Positions 20,761 through 34,800 of a stretch of DNA of 64,000 nucleotides are shown here, piece after piece. The notes under the pieces were generated by a model. That model searched no databases. It saw nothing but the letters and a program-made list of their open reading frames with translations, and was not told where the DNA came from. How positions within the stretch are numbered: the stretch's first letter is position 1; each line of letters begins with the position of its first letter. The stretch is from Coniella vitis. Lineage: Eukaryota; Ascomycota; Sordariomycetes; Diaporthales; Schizoparmaceae. The DNA lies in NCBI GenBank assembly GCA_011317545.1, contig WUJK01000013.1, forward strand, positions 62,001 through 126,000, given 5' to 3'. The position numbers were made by a program, and so were the translations under genes.

Positions 20761-23040
20761 TTTCCTTTTTTTCTTCTTTTTTTGAAATTTGGACAAAGGG
20801 TCGGCTGTCAAATAAGCGTGGAAAAGTGGAAAGTTAAGCCGTCGAATAAGCGAACACGATGTTGGTGCTGATATGCGTGGTAATGTTGGTGTCAGCCAAG
20901 TATGGGCGGCTCGTTAGGATGAGATCTGGTTGCTACACTGGGATTTGAGTTCGTCCAACGTGGCAACAGACTTGACTTATAGTTATGACCAAGACGATTT
21001 CTTATGCTGTCGAGATGGGCCTATGCAGGCGTGCCATCTAGATGTAAGTATGCTCATTGATAGCATCATGTTGAAACATAAAGGAAGCCGCTTTTCGACC
21101 GGGCCGCAACGTGGCTAGCGGTCGCTTCGTGAGGAGGCCACCTTGAAGAAGAACATTCAGCGACGGAGAGTCGGTCGAGAAAGCGCGGCCCTGGCCGTGG
21201 AGATGAGTATGTGCTTGGCATGGCGGTGATAATATCTAGGTCCGTGAGCGTTTGGCCCCAGCCCTCGACTAGATCCACAGAGTGGGCATTATCAACATTC
21301 AAGAAAGCCTGACCAATATCGCACCTCTCCGGAGAACGTCTCGGTATCTTTGAAAGGATAGAATATAGGGTGCGCAAGTATCTGACGAATCTGCGGCCCT
21401 GGAACGCGGTCGCCAAGCGTTACAACTCTAAATATGAGTGACTTGCAGCGGCCCGCCGAGCACAATTTGCTGATGGTTTGTAAAGATTCTCACGGCCGTC
21501 ATCATAGACTGCTATTATCTAAATAGTAGGTATGCTTTTAAGCTTGATTCGAATTGCATGGCTTAGCTTTGAAGCATGCATCAGTCGCCTCGCGCACCCA
21601 CATTTTGTTCAGGACCCAGCAATTCACAGCTGTTGCCCCGGTCAGCACTCGACTGGAAGAGACGTGTAAACTTTTGTGGAAGCGAATGGATTGACCACTG
21701 CTTACGAAAGGGGCCACTGACATAACTACATTGTTCGGTCTGACTGTGTTTGTTGGTGGGGGGCGTACTGGTAAACAGGCCGCCGTGATATGACTAACGT
21801 CCAAAACATGGCTTCAGGAGCCGGCCGACCCTGCTACCTCGGGTTGAGATTGGTGATCCGTACCGTACGTACGGCAATGCGATATTCGCAATGTGATTAT
21901 GCCGGTCTTGTCAAGACTGAACGGGAGTATACTGTTAAGGCTTGGTGATTTCGTGTGCGAAAGATTGTAATTGAAATGAAGTCCGATCAAAACGTTACAT
22001 GATTCTCAAAAGCCCGCATCGGATGCACTGTACTTACTGGATGTCAGCTCTCAGGTGAGGCATTCGGAGAATACCCCAACATCATGGGTAAGAATCATAG
22101 ACATATGGCAGAAAGAAAGCTTGTGGTGGTACCCTACAGTGATGAATGATGCAAAACCTCAAAATATCAAGGTGCTATTCCAGTCTGACCGTACTGTAAG
22201 CCATGAGACGCCGTTGGATCGGTGGGGACGACCGTCATCTTGTGGGGTCCTGTTAACAGCCTCCAGTGTCAGCACCAGGGTGATACAGAACTTCAGAAGG
22301 GGCGCATCGCTGATGAACATAGTTTGCCTCCAAGTACAAAACATTTACTTTCACCTTTCAGTGTGACTGCATCCGACACGGCTTCCAATCTTGCTGTGAG
22401 CTTTCTGCGGAATCCGCTGTGCCAACCTTGTCAACGTGATGATACTACATACCTGCGGGTAAATGCTATGTTGGAGCGCAGAATGTCCATCCCGCGGCCG
22501 AATGCTACTAACGTCGTTGCAAGTCAACGCTCTCTCAGGTCCTCATGGGACCCAGCAAGGCCCAGTCCGCCAAGGCTTGGCCATGCCATGATCCATCGGT
22601 GGTATTCTGGCTGATAAAGCTAAACATCTTGGCATTTTGTTCTCTGGACTAGGACAGAGGAGTTGGACGCCATTGACAGCAGCTCGCTTGCTGATGAGTC
22701 TGCCATCCTGTCATCATGGCAGATGCCTTCTTCTGAGACGCACCGCCAGTATCACCAGGTTCTATATAGTGCCGGTTGCTTGGCGACCGTCTCAGGAATC
22801 TGTCGAAAATGGCTTCCTCTTACGATGAGCGGCCGTCGAAGATCGCCCGCCATTGCACACCCAAGACATGGTGCACTGTCGTGTGTCAGAGTTGTTAATG
22901 AATCCACTTGGCGGTCATCACTTTGTTTACGCCCTCTGTGGTTGGGATGCCCGTCAAGGTGCCATCGAACGGTTGAATTGATGACGCTGTTCTATTTCTG
23001 GTATCCGGTTGTGGATACGCGCCTGTGCGTGTTGTTCACA
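20761..23040. other. Intergenic spacer, 2.3 kb
   Basis: Between the starts of the low-complexity protein gene and the 3' end of ATM1. I found no supported gene. Frames at 21066-21416 (minus), 22222-22614 (plus) and 22663-23361 (plus) lack family features; the last overlaps the real ATM1 exons on the opposite strand. Confidence 0.45.
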
Positions 23041-25306
23041 TCACTTCTGTTGCTTTTCCTCAACTTCATAGCCCTCTTCGTCGGTCGTCTTGTCGCCATT
23101 CTCCTGGAACAGCGTCTCTTGGGCTACTCAATGTCAGTCTTTTGTCTTCCTCGTTTCTTTTGTTGCGAGATACGGTCAATGGGGATCGAAACATACCACT
23201 CCATAACTCAGAGTACACACCGCCCTGGTCTACGAGCTCCTTGTGCGTGCCTTGCTCGACGACACTGCCGCCCTGTAAGACAACAATCAAGTCCGCGTCA
23301 TGGATTGTTCTCAAGCGATGAGCTACAAAGACGCTTGTTCGCCCCTTTTCCTTTAGTATAGAGTTGATGTTGTGCATAAGACCCTGCTCGGTGTGTGTGT
23401 CAAGCGCGCTCGTCGCTTCGTCAAAAAACAGCAGCGGTGGGTCCTTCAGTAGCAAGCGTGACACTGCCAGTCTCTGCTTCTCACCACCCGAGATCATGAG
23501 ACCGCGCTCGCCGACCTTTGTCTCGTACCCATCCTTCCAGGAGGTTATGGTATCGTGGATCCTAGCTCGCTTGGCAGCGGCTATCACGCGATCCTCGGAC
23601 GCTGTAATGTCACCGTAACGAATGTTATGTCCGACTGTGTCATTGAATAGCGGCGTATCCTGCGGCACCACGCCGATGGCTCGCCGCAGGCTATCAACCT
23701 GCACTTGACGAATGTCTTGATCGTCAATCAGCACGCGTCCTTGCTGCGCATCGTAGGACCGGAAAAGCAGTCGCAGCAAAGTGGACTTGCCGCAGCCAGA
23801 GGGCCCAACAATGGCCACCTTTTTGCCGGCGGGGATGACGAGATTCAAATTACGCAGAATGGGCCTATCTGTGTGGTAGCCAAAGGTGACATTCTCGAAG
23901 CGAATCTCGCCCCCCTTGGTGAGAGCCAGAGGCTTCGCGTTGGGGGGTTCGGTGATGGTGACATTGACTTTTTGGAGGTTGAAGAGGGTTTCCATGTCGA
24001 GAAGACTCTGGCGCAGCTCACGGTAGACGGATCCGAGGAAATTGAGAGGCACAGAAAGCTGAAAGACGAGCTGATTGATCATGACCAAGTCACCGACAGT
24101 AAGATTTCCTTTAGCGACGCCGTTGGCTCCAAGATACATCATGGCAGTGAGAGCGCTGGAGAAGATGATGTTTTGTCCGCTGTTCAAAAATGCCAGACTC
24201 GTGGCAACCTTGATGGACGATTTTTCGTATTGCTGCAAAGCCTTGTCGTACCGCGCAATTTCAAACTTTTCATTGTTGAAGTATTTCACAGCCTCGTAGT
24301 TGATTAGTGAGTCGACTGCGACCGTGGACGCCTTGTTGTCAGCAGCATTGGTCTGTCGTCTAAACTTTGTGCGCCAGGCTGTCGTCCAGATTGTGAATGC
24401 GGTATATGTTGCCATTGTCAGGGCTGTAATGGCAGCAAAAGCGCCGCCATACTGGTAGGTAAGAATGCCGCAGACCATGGTGATTTCGAGCGCGGTGGGA
24501 ATGACGTGAAACACCATACTCGTCAACAGGAAGCTGATGCCCTTGGTTCCTCTGTCGATTGCGCGCGTCAGGCCGCCAGTCTGTTTTGAAAGGTGAAAGT
24601 TGAGATCCAGTCGCAGCAGGTGGTCAAAGACATCCCGCGCAACCTTGCGAATGGCCTTTTGGGCCACAGAAGCAAAGACTGCGTTGCGCAGCTCTTGAAA
24701 GACGGTGGCGCCGATCCTGGTGGCGCCGTATGCCAGAATCATGGTGCCCGCTATTGTTGTGGCCGTCCCGCCAATGGATGCGACATCAACGTTCATGGCA
24801 TCCACAATGCTCTTGAAGTAGAAAGGTACTTGGACGTTGAGCACCTTTGCGCCGACGAGGAGCGAGACGGCGAGGCCCACGCGCAACTTTGTGCTTATAC
24901 TGTCCTTGGGCCACAGATATTGAGACATTTCTTTGATAATGGCCCAGTCGGCTTTGCGCTGCTCTTGTGCAGTCTTGTCCAGCGTCGCCAAGGGGTCTGC
25001 TGTCGGCTTGGGTGTGATGGAGAGCTTCGTCTGAAGGGCATGGCTCGTTGTGCTGGTGGTGGCGGCTTTTGTGGAGGACAGGCTCGAGGCTTCTGTCGAG
25101 GCTTTTGGCTGGTCCCGGGAGGATGTCGTGGATCGTAACTGGTACTGGAGGCTTGATTTGCTCGTCTGGAAGAGGTATGGTCGAGGCCATGGTTGCGCAG
25201 CTTGCAAGCAGAAGAGAGTTCGTCCGGCGTCGGCGCGCGCGCCTGTTCGTATGCATGCGCTGGACGGCACGCCAGCGCGCCCAAAGGGGAGTAATCGCGG
25301 CTTCAT
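23041..25306 (-). CDS. ATM1: Mitochondrial iron-sulfur cluster ABC transporter ATM1
   Basis: Half-size ABC exporter of the inner mitochondrial membrane that exports a sulfur/glutathione compound needed for cytosolic iron-sulfur protein assembly. Exons 25306-23197 and 23123-23041 (73-nt intron, GTATGT...GAGTAG) give about 730 residues. Reading through the intron would replace the family C-terminus; splicing restores ELWSAQETLFQENGDK. The N-terminus is an Arg/Ser-rich presequence. The membrane domain starts near LRVGLAVSLLVGAKVLNVQV. The nucleotide-binding domain has Walker A GPSGCGKST (about residues 498-506), signature ISGGEKQRLAVSR (about 605) and Walker B LLFFDEATSALD (about 627). The glutathione-site segment around RFRRQTNAADNKASTVAVDS is conserved in character. 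An essential gene in yeast, so a complete copy is expected. Confidence 0.94.
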
Positions 25307-27425
25307 TGTGATGTCGTTGTTGTGGTGGTAGTTATCTGCAGGGCTGCCATCTCTTTAACCGCCCACAGAAGAGCGTTAAAGAGTTCACAGTACCGCAGCC
25401 GAGGCCAATGGCGCAATGCAGTGACGTGGAAGCGGGATTGCACTGCGCGCGACTTGCGTGATGGCGTTGATGGATGACGGACGAAGTGTTGGAGCGGTTT
25501 AGGACCTATGCATGATTAGGTAATGGAAATGAGTGGTTTTCGGCATGGGGACTGACTGGGTGTATCCCTGTGACAAAGGCACCTCGATACGTTGTTCTCT
25601 ATCAATGCCGATGTTACTGTTTGATATTGAGAATGAAGACAAAGACGTAGAGAATAGTTGCAAACAAATCACTTGCAATTGGAAGTATGAAGAGGCGGTG
25701 AGATACTGGCGTTCTCTCGCATGAGGATGCGGCCGAGGGAGTCCTTCGTTAACCAACCCAGAGCATTGGTTTGGCTCTTCCCAGAGTTTACCTGTAGCCG
25801 TTGCAATGGATGTCACAGAACTCGGTATACTTACATTCAAGGACATGAGAACGCTGATATAGAATTCACCTCTATGGTCCTCATCCTCTGCCGTGGCTCG
25901 ACTGCTCTGGGGCTGGGGGGTCTATTCTTCGTTGCCGTTTCCCTCGCCTTTTGTCAAGCCTCAGCTTCAACTTCATCGCTTATTTCGAACCATACTTCGA
26001 TACGGCTTGCAGGTTTTCAGAAGACTCATAATAGACCAATCCTTAGGCATCAACCTTAGAAAGATAAAGAGTTGGTTCGAAATGCCGTTTACCCGTCCTC
26101 CGAAACATGGAGGCGAATGAGCACGAAGCCGCTCTGAATTTAGGAGGCTGGGTTTCATATCATCACTGGGTTTCAGCTGATTTGGATTCGACCATGCAAA
26201 GGAGTTTACAGAGTATTTACTGGCGAGGTCTCGGATGGGACAGGCGAAGGATCATTAGACTTGAGCACGTGTTGGACAGTACGCAAGTACGTACCGTAGG
26301 GCTATATAGCACAGCAAAAGTCCGGTGCTTGAGTTTGTATTTTGCAGCCAATCAGGTGAACATGACGACCAGATCGGACGGTTGAAGTTCCTGGATTTTT
26401 GCCCAGAATAGTACATTCACATGTCTGCAAACGGAACGTGCTTTTCCTCTCGCCTTCTGGTTGCGGCCTGAGCCGCGCACCGTTCTCAGGGCCCCCGGCC
26501 GTTGCCGTTATCCCAGCGCGTTGACAGTCGATGTCCTGAGTGCCAAACGCTATCCTATGTAAATCCCCGCGAGTGCGCCTTGGTCCATTCTATGGCATGC
26601 TCAGAACCGACTCTGAGGGCGGAAAAAACACCAATCTAGCGGTCAGCACAAGTGCGGCAAGGCCATCCTCTGGTATGCTGCACGCAACACCCGATACGTT
26701 TGCTTCGGACAGGAACTCCATCAAGCGCAAGCTGCAGTACTTCAACCAAGCATCCGCGCAGAGCATACCCCCAAGCAAGCTAGAGCCATAGTGGCTCAAT
26801 CACTGGATTCGCTCTCACGTTGCAATTTCTCCTATGCAGACTGTGCAGGTTGGCCTCTGGTGAATGGTAAGTATGATTTCCACCGCAGATAATATGGCCA
26901 GCAAATGAAAGAGTTGCTGGGCCCCTAACGCACGGTCTCCTGGGCTAGTACACTGCATGAGCCGATTCATCGGACAACACATCTTTGGACTAGGCGTGGG
27001 CAGAATTTATGGGTCGCTCGCGCAGCGTCGACTGTCAATTTATACCCAAATTGGTAACATATGGACCCCTAAAACACCTCCTTACAGGTCCACTAAAATT
27101 TGGCCAAAAGCCCAAGACTCAACACGTACGCTGGCAGCAGCAGCTCCTGGAAACAAAAATGCCAAGCTGCCCGTTGACGCAGCGCTCGACCTTCCAATCT
27201 TGAAGGAACAAAGAGAGACCTGCCAAGGTTGCATTCTCCCACCGTTGACCCAAGAGAGAACCAGTGAGCCTCTCGGCTGCGTGAGGATTTGTGCCTGCTC
27301 ACGCTTCCGCACAACTCAGCCATCCTACCCAACAGTGGCATGATACGGGCTGAGGACGCAGAGCATCTCCACCACAGGCACCGGCTGGGACGGTTCACGA
27401 TACGCTCACTTGCGGCTTCCTCACG
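25307..27425. other. Intergenic spacer, 2.1 kb
   Basis: Divergent interval between ATM1 and the desaturase gene. Small frames such as 26590-26799 (minus) and 26957-27343 (plus) do not look coding. It must contain both promoters. Confidence 0.45.
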
Positions 27426-28875
27426 ATGGACAAGCACATCGTCTACGACAAGGACCTCACAAAGGCCGACACCCTCGTCCTCAAGACCCTTCACGCGGAT
27501 ATCCTCGATGTCGCTGCAAAGGCGCAGGCGGATGGAGGCTTGACCAATGGTACGAGAAGTCGTCATGAGCACCGTATGGACCAAGCACAGGCCGTTGACT
27601 CGTCACAGACAATCCCGACGGGGCACTCATCAGCGAGGAGGAAACAATCCGCAACGAAGCGGCGCTGCTGACAATCCAGTCCCTCAACGACCCGAAACAT
27701 CCAAACTTTGAACCCACAGTCTTCAATGGATGGGATCTCAGCACCCTGGGCAAGCTCGAGCCTGCCTTGCAGCGTCTTTTGCAGTCCTACATACGCCTGG
27801 GAAAGTCTGTCGTCCGTGTGGAAACCGATGTCGTCTTCTTCACCCACCTCATCCTCTACTTCACGACTTCCGTGCCCTCGGCTCTTTGGCTCTTCAACCA
27901 TTTCACCTGGTTCCACGGCATCTTGCATCTTGTGATGCAGGTGTCGTACACGGGCACGTACACTCTCATGATGCACCAGCACATTCACGGACGCGGCGTG
28001 CTCAACAAGAACTACGCCTGGTTCGACATGACCTTTCCATACCTCCTCGATCCGCTGATGGGCCACACATGGAACAGCTACTTTTACCACCACGTGAAAC
28101 ACCACCATGTGGAAGGCAATGGACCCGAAGACCTCAGCTCGACCCTCCGTTACCAGCGGGACAGCATCTGGCACTTCCTGCAGTATGTGGGCCGCTTCTA
28201 CTTTTTCGTCTGTTTCGAGCTCGCAACGTACTTTGTCAAGAAGAACCGACTGGTATTTGCAGCAAAGCAGACCTTCTGGGAGCTGAGCTCCTACGTTTTC
28301 CAGTACACCATGTACCGGCTGAACCCCAAGGCTGCACTCTTTGTGTTTGTGCTGCCGCTGGCCATAATGAGATTTGGTTTGATGGTCGGCAACTGGGGTC
28401 AGCACGCGCTGGTGGACCGCGACGAGCCTGACAGCGACTACCGATCCAGCATCACGCTCATTGATGTCCCTGTAAGTTTCATCTCTTCTGCCTTACTCGC
28501 TGCCCGGACCAGTTGGAACCTGCTGCTAATACTTGAGTGGCCTGTAAGAGCAACCGCCACTGCTTCAATGACGGTTACCACACCTCGCACCACCTGAATC
28601 CAATGCGGCATTGGCGCGAACACCCTGCGGCCTTCCTCAAGGCCAAACACACCTATGCCTCGAACGGCGCGTTGGTCTTTCACAATATTGACTACCTGAT
28701 GATGACGGTCAAGCTGCTCACCAAGGACTATGCACACCTTGCCAAGTGCATGGTTCCTATTGGGGAGGCGCAGATCCGCATGACGATGGAAGAGCGAATC
28801 GAAATGCTCAAGAGGCACACTATTCCGTTCACGGAAGAAGAGATCCAAGCCAAGTACGGCAAGAAGGTGGAGTAG
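27426..28875 (+). CDS. Membrane fatty-acid desaturase-family protein
   Basis: Integral-membrane di-iron enzyme of the fatty-acid desaturase/hydroxylase superfamily. Exons 27426-27549, 27609-28471 and 28549-28875 give 437 residues. Three His boxes are visible: HQHIH from His164, HHVKHHH from His202 and HTSHH from His340, enough to bind two irons. Hydrophobic helices lie around FFTHLILYFTTSVPSALWLF, HGILHLVMQVSYTGTYTLMM and AALFVFVLPLAIMRFGLMVG. There is no fused cytochrome b5 domain and no signal peptide. The third His box follows SNRHCFNDGYH, which appears only after the second intron (GTAAGT...CTGTAAG) is removed. The substrate (acyl lipid, sphingoid base or another alkyl chain) and the reaction (desaturation or hydroxylation) cannot be told from the sequence. 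Confidence 0.88.
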
Positions 28876-31800
28876 AGATGACCACGGCAGGCCAGCCCTC
28901 TGATGGAAGTAGGTGGATGGAGTCTGTACCATCCTCCCTACGATCGTGGCTCTTGTTCAGGATGCAGTAGATAGGTTACTGGTAAATTTGGCCCTGTTGC
29001 ATTGTAAGGCATCTGGTTGGTATAACGGTGGTAGAGCGAGGGAATGTTATAGACAAAAAGTTTTGCACATATCCAGCTAAATGACAGGGAAATAAGTGAA
29101 AACACAATTCTCTTGAACCGTACGGTATCCACTGTTTACTGATACATTTCGCCATGCTTAGACTCGATAACTTTCTTGTCTAGCCCGAGGATATGCTCTC
29201 ACTAGGTGCAATGCAATCGAGCGGATATTCATGCTTCGACAAATCATGCTGTCCATTGATATTCACATGCTTTATTCACCTTCGAGCCACTCGGAAGCCA
29301 AAGGCATGGCGCCGGTCATTGAGACTTTTTCCACAGCTAGGTTTCAAGTGCTTCACGTGCATGTCTTGGTGACCAAGACGGCCATATCAAACTAGATCAT
29401 ATTGGGCGTTCCTATAGCTACTCGTATCAAGCAGTCTTTCTTTGGCTCGCAATCGGACATTGATATGTTGGACTTTGTAGCCTAGATGGCAAGCCAAATA
29501 GGCTGTTCAGATTCACCAGCTAGCACGGTTACACGGAGAACGTGAAGCCGATGGAGAGGAGGCAAGATGGACATTGGTATTAGACAAGCACTCATTTCCC
29601 ATCGTGCCACCATATATTTTACTTCTGGCACGCTTGGTACCCTAGCACATCGAAGAACAAGGTGACGCCACAAGGGCGAGTACATGCATAATTGTAGTGA
29701 TATAGAGATAGCCTTGTAGTATTATCAAATAATATTCCTAGATGGGCCTCCGACTTGGTCCGGCAAGGTAGGTTTTGGTACTATTGATCGCATTCGCACT
29801 CCCAAACCTTCCCTTCAAAATGTAGAAAATTCTCAAGCAAGGATAGATCTTCTCCATCCTTCGTCTTACTTGCATACTGCCAAGCAGTTTACTGCTCACC
29901 ACCTGTTGCTACTCAACTTGTGATTGCACAAAACCTGGTGCAGCGCTGTGTAAACTAGTCCAGTAAAGCCCGACAATTTGTCATCATCCTATTCCCAGCT
30001 TCGCTATCCAGCGCCTCGAGGCTTCGTCACTGGTGTTTTCTCATATCCAATGGTCGCTAAATACGCGGTATTTCTCCAGCATGTTGCGATATCCGCTCCA
30101 GCGCCACATTGCTCAGTGGCAAAGATGGTCCAAGCCTTTTCTTTTCTGCCTGCGCCTTCATCTTCCTGTCGGTCGAGCTAATGAGAAACTCTTATGGGTG
30201 GCTTCAATCCATGGACTCCTCCTCGATGTGCAAGAGCCTCGCCAACCAGCGTATTCTCAGTGCGGTTTCTGACAGAGGCTCGATTGCATTTATGCGGAGG
30301 GAATTGTCGAAATGTCCTGTTGGAGCAACCATAACAGCTCTGCCCGTCATTCTCGTGGCTCTGCGCTTTTATGTTTGTGTTCATCACAACGCCGGCCTTG
30401 GGTTAGCATGCTCTGTTCACTCCAGTATCCATGCTCCAAGCTGGTACGTGATGTGCCTTTGTTTCAACAGCAATACCGTCATTATGGTCTACAAGAGCCA
30501 TGATACTCTTTGGTGACCACATAACCGCTAGGCAGCTAGCTACGTATGATATTTGTGAAACCCTGGCCTGGATTATGATACCAGCGACAGCATCAGTCTG
30601 AGCCTTGGCTTACTCGCAGCCGCTGTAGTCTATAGCCTCCATCATCACTGGTTCGAAGAGATATCCCTAATGCCAACAAGACACACTTTATTCTAGAATA
30701 TATCACTTCGATCCGGTACTTCAGCCGCATCATTCTAATTCGCTTGTTGTACAAGCGAATCTTTTCTACATCGCGCCTGTTTCATCTACAGGTCGCCGTC
30801 CTCAATACGATCATTATCTTTCTTTAAACTGGCGATCACTAATCGTGTCAATCTTCAGTCATGGAAGCATTGTTGGATAGCCATTTTTGTGTCCCGCACC
30901 CTACGGCTACCATGGCTACGCAATTAGTATGCATTCGCTCACCACCAGGTGCAGAACCGAGAGTTGGGCTGCAGTCCATGGTGAAGTACTTCCTCTCTGA
31001 GATTGAGGTCCCAAGCCCTCATGGTTTGAGATGGGCTGAGGTCTCATCAATCGACTCTGAAAGTCCCCAGTTGTTGTTTGGTCCAGAATCTCCTGCAGGT
31101 CAGCATGTAGTATCGCTTGTTCATGGTTCCCAATGCGATAGCCCGTGTTCTTGACGTTAGCCTGTTAAAAAAAAAAAAAAAAAGCGTACTGTATTACACC
31201 GGGGATCATCAGAGCGCAAAGGAGGTTTTCCAAAAGCTGGTGGCGAAGCCACAGGCCATCATACACTTGGCCGTAAAACAGGTGAGCCGGCTTTCAAAGG
31301 ACCGTATGGCGCGGGTATATCAGATTTGCTTGGCAAAATATTATCTTTGGACTACACGGGGAAAAGCAAATCATGTGCATTTGACTAGCTCACGGTACGA
31401 TCGAGATTGGGTATATTTGCAAGAGCAGCATAATAGATTAGGGATCTTGACTCTATTCGGTCGCCACGCCCCAATGCATCTGTAGCACTCTCAGAACACT
31501 CTGTATATAGTCTAAAATGGTAAATAGGGGTTGAACAGAGCGCTGAATCGACGTTACTTCAAGACTAGACCACATCCCTTTCGAAAACTCTACACATACA
31601 AACTAAAATATTGCCATGAGGTTTCAATTTACGTTTGTATTTAGCGCACACAACCACAAGGCTCTGGACAAACCTACCAAAGGGTATTTGCTTTACTTCG
31701 AGTTCGCCTCTGTCCATCGCCAAATGTATTTTGCCCTTGTCTTGACAGGCTAATGTAGAGACTCGGAAGATATTTGTTAATCATATTAAGTCGATACGCC

Positions 31801-34800
31801 TTGTTATATACGGGGATATTTCTTGGAGGCGTATCTGATTGCTAGACTGGTGCCAGAGTCCACGCAACAGCGATGCGTCATCCATAGCGAATAGAACAAG
31901 ACTAGAGATATCAAGCGTGTTATTAATGTACTTTCCGTCTTACTATCCAATGTAAATGCAAGACCCAAAGCACCTTTAGCAAGACCATTTCTACTCTCGA
32001 CATTTAATCTGGAACTACATCTCATCCTCGCCGTCGATCGTCTGATATGAATTACCTGCAGACTCATGGCACTCTCGAATGATTATCATATTATTCGACG
32101 AAGCCCAGGGCGTAAATTTCAAATATCAGAGCAGAGATGTCTCAGTATCCAGCCAGCACCAAGCCATTGTCTGGACAGGTCTATGACGCTCTTATTACCT
32201 ACATGGGATCTCATAGGCTTACTTTTTTTGCTTTATCATGAAGGAAAATGATATATTATAGTATGTAATAACCCTAACAAGATGCGGACAGCTGCATCTG
32301 TCACATGCACATACCGAGAGGGTGGGTGTGAAGCATCACCGCAGGAGCAAGCGAAGGGGCACAGGTCAATAATAGACTGTGCTATTGGTTGTCCGTGTCT
32401 CTGCGGGAATTTTTTTTTTTTTTTTAAAAAAAAAAAGGAGGACGCGCTAGACGCCATAAAGAGAGATTCTTTGACCAAGTGGAAAAAATATCACAGCTGC
32501 AGTGACTGCCGTGACTTCAAGGCTGAACCTATTTACCGGCAGAAGCATTACACGAACCGTCGATCTGTGCAACAACAAAAATTTCTATTTCTTTTTTGGC
32601 CAGGCAGCATTTTGGCGAAACATTCACCGTTCTAGATCAAAGTGGGCGCCATTATGCAGGTGGTCTTCAGCTCCCACAAATTGGTAGTCTTGCTTGCTGC
32701 TTTACTAAATTGCGATTCTACTAAGACGCTTTGGTACTTTCCGGCGCCTTACTATATATGCAGACTCCAATAAGAACCAACAGGTTGGGTCTTTGCCGTC
32801 ACAGCATATGCACGCGGATCTGGGCCCCCTGTCGCGAGGCTGGTATCAGTGCAAGTAAATCTGGACCTTGCGTAGAGAACACAATAGATTATTGGATGGA
32901 TAAACACTTGTGGGATTCCTAGGCACTACATAGTACAAGGGACCGGTGAGAGATTTTGATGCGGAGCAAAAGAAGGGTAGCTGAGAGCATATGCAGGGCC
33001 TCGAAAGGGGCCATCTGGATCAACAACTGCATGGCGTCCATGTGCTACCGGGAAAGCAGCTGCACTCAAACTTTGTAGGATGTGGGGGGCCATAACACGA
33101 AAGTACGAGGTTGGCTTTGATGCATAGTATGCTCGATCCAAGTCAACAAGTGTTGGCCAACCGGGTCAACCGGTCTGGCTCGCGATACACCACACTAACC
33201 TGAGGGTTGTTTAATATCTTATCTTCATACAGGTTTAAGGCCTTTGCATGCATAAGCGGATCTACGATCAGTACAGCCACAGAACCCAAGTCAAAATGCA
33301 CATGGAGAGCATGGGTGACGGGGATGTGTTGCTTCTTCACTTCTTTGATCAGCCGAGCTGGTCGTGCCGTTACCCGTGTTTGGCTTCATCATTGGTGTCC
33401 GGTGGTAAATACTCAAAGACTCTTGGACTTGTCTGTTGGAGTATTGCTATCGCAATCTATGATTTGGTTCTTGTTTGAGATGCAATGGGTTGCTGGGCTG
33501 CGACTTTCTATGCTACGCTCATCCTTCAGTCACAACGAACAGCAACAAATGCTTCACGTCTGGTAAACGGAGTTATGTCTTGGATTCAACCATCACATGA
33601 TTGACACCAGAATGTGAGGGCCAAGCAGCTGATTCGTCACTGTGCGAAGGGCGTTGTCATACTAGCTATGAAGACTATTACTTGTGGAGGGAGTGGTGGG
33701 AGTCTAAGAAAAGACCCAAGGCCTTTCCATATCTTCGCAAAGATTCTATTATGCGATTCATTACATAATTCCTTTCACCCGGAAGTATTTATAGCCGCTG
33801 AAGTACGTGGATTGCTAATTCCAAGCGAGGTTGGCTAGTGAATATGTATGCTGTCCTTTTGGGCTACGTAAAAGGACTATAGGCCCTCCCAACCACTTCA
33901 TTTGGCCCACCGTGATGTAAACAGGAGATCTAGTAGATGACTATACTATGAGCATAATCAGCCACAACAATACGTACCAGAGACATTGTGAATTTTATCC
34001 TAACCTCGGCCCGAAATCCGAGTTCGTTCCTGTCGGGGGTAGGCTTGCGTTGGTACACCTACGTAAAAGGTCCATTGGAACTGACATTAGTTTCTTGAAG
34101 TGTCCCTGAGTGTATTAGTGAGTGCTTGAAAGTCACAAGGCTGCTGTATCGTGTTTGCAAGAGGCGGGTTTTCTTGAGCAGAAAAGTCCTAGTAGCGCCT
34201 GTATCGTAGGAACTATTGATTTGCAAATACGCCGCGGCCTAACATTGCAGATCTACTAGTGATCACAAGTCTTTACATCGGTATTACAGAACAACTTGGG
34301 ATGCACTTTGCCAAGCATCTATGGATTCTTTGGTTTCCGAGATATGCTCCAGGTCCGCTATCTGATCTTTAGGCAATTGAAACGTCACTACCAAAGTGTT
34401 TTCCCGATGACTTGGGCAACCTGCAGCCTCAAGCACCCTGATATTACTGTCAGACTCACCAAACGGCCATGACTTGATAAGTACATATTGACTAGAGATG
34501 CACATGTGCCTTGCCGAGATGTGTTTGATTATGGATCGCAACCACTTCCTGGGGTATGCAGAGTCCCGGTTCCCCAGTATGTCTTTTATACTTCTAAAAG
34601 TCACCGGCGGCACTAAATCATAATACAATACAGTATGAACAAACAGTATCACTATTGCTGGTTAACACACTTTGGGAGCGTATAACGTCTACTTGAGATG
34701 TCTTTGGAGTTTCGGATCCCCACCGAAGTACGGAGTTATCTCGATAAATCCAAACATACAAGCGCAAAAAGAAGAAAAAAGAGCCAACATCGCCAGTGTT

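Noticed and set aside
22663..23361. 232-codon plus-strand frame
   Set aside because: Its right part is antisense to the real ATM1 exons; the rest lacks protein features.
30109..30516. 135-codon frame with hydrophobic stretches, slightly like a PTH11-type membrane protein
   Set aside because: Only one short segment resembles the family and no signature motif is present; the frame lies in the desert and could be chance.
30640..30670. TGGTTCGAAGAG, resembling a tRNA B box
   Set aside because: Lacks the CC after the GGTTCGA core and has no matching acceptor stem.
34284..34652. 122-codon minus-strand frame in the desert
   Set aside because: No recognisable family, no good start context, no neighbours to support it.
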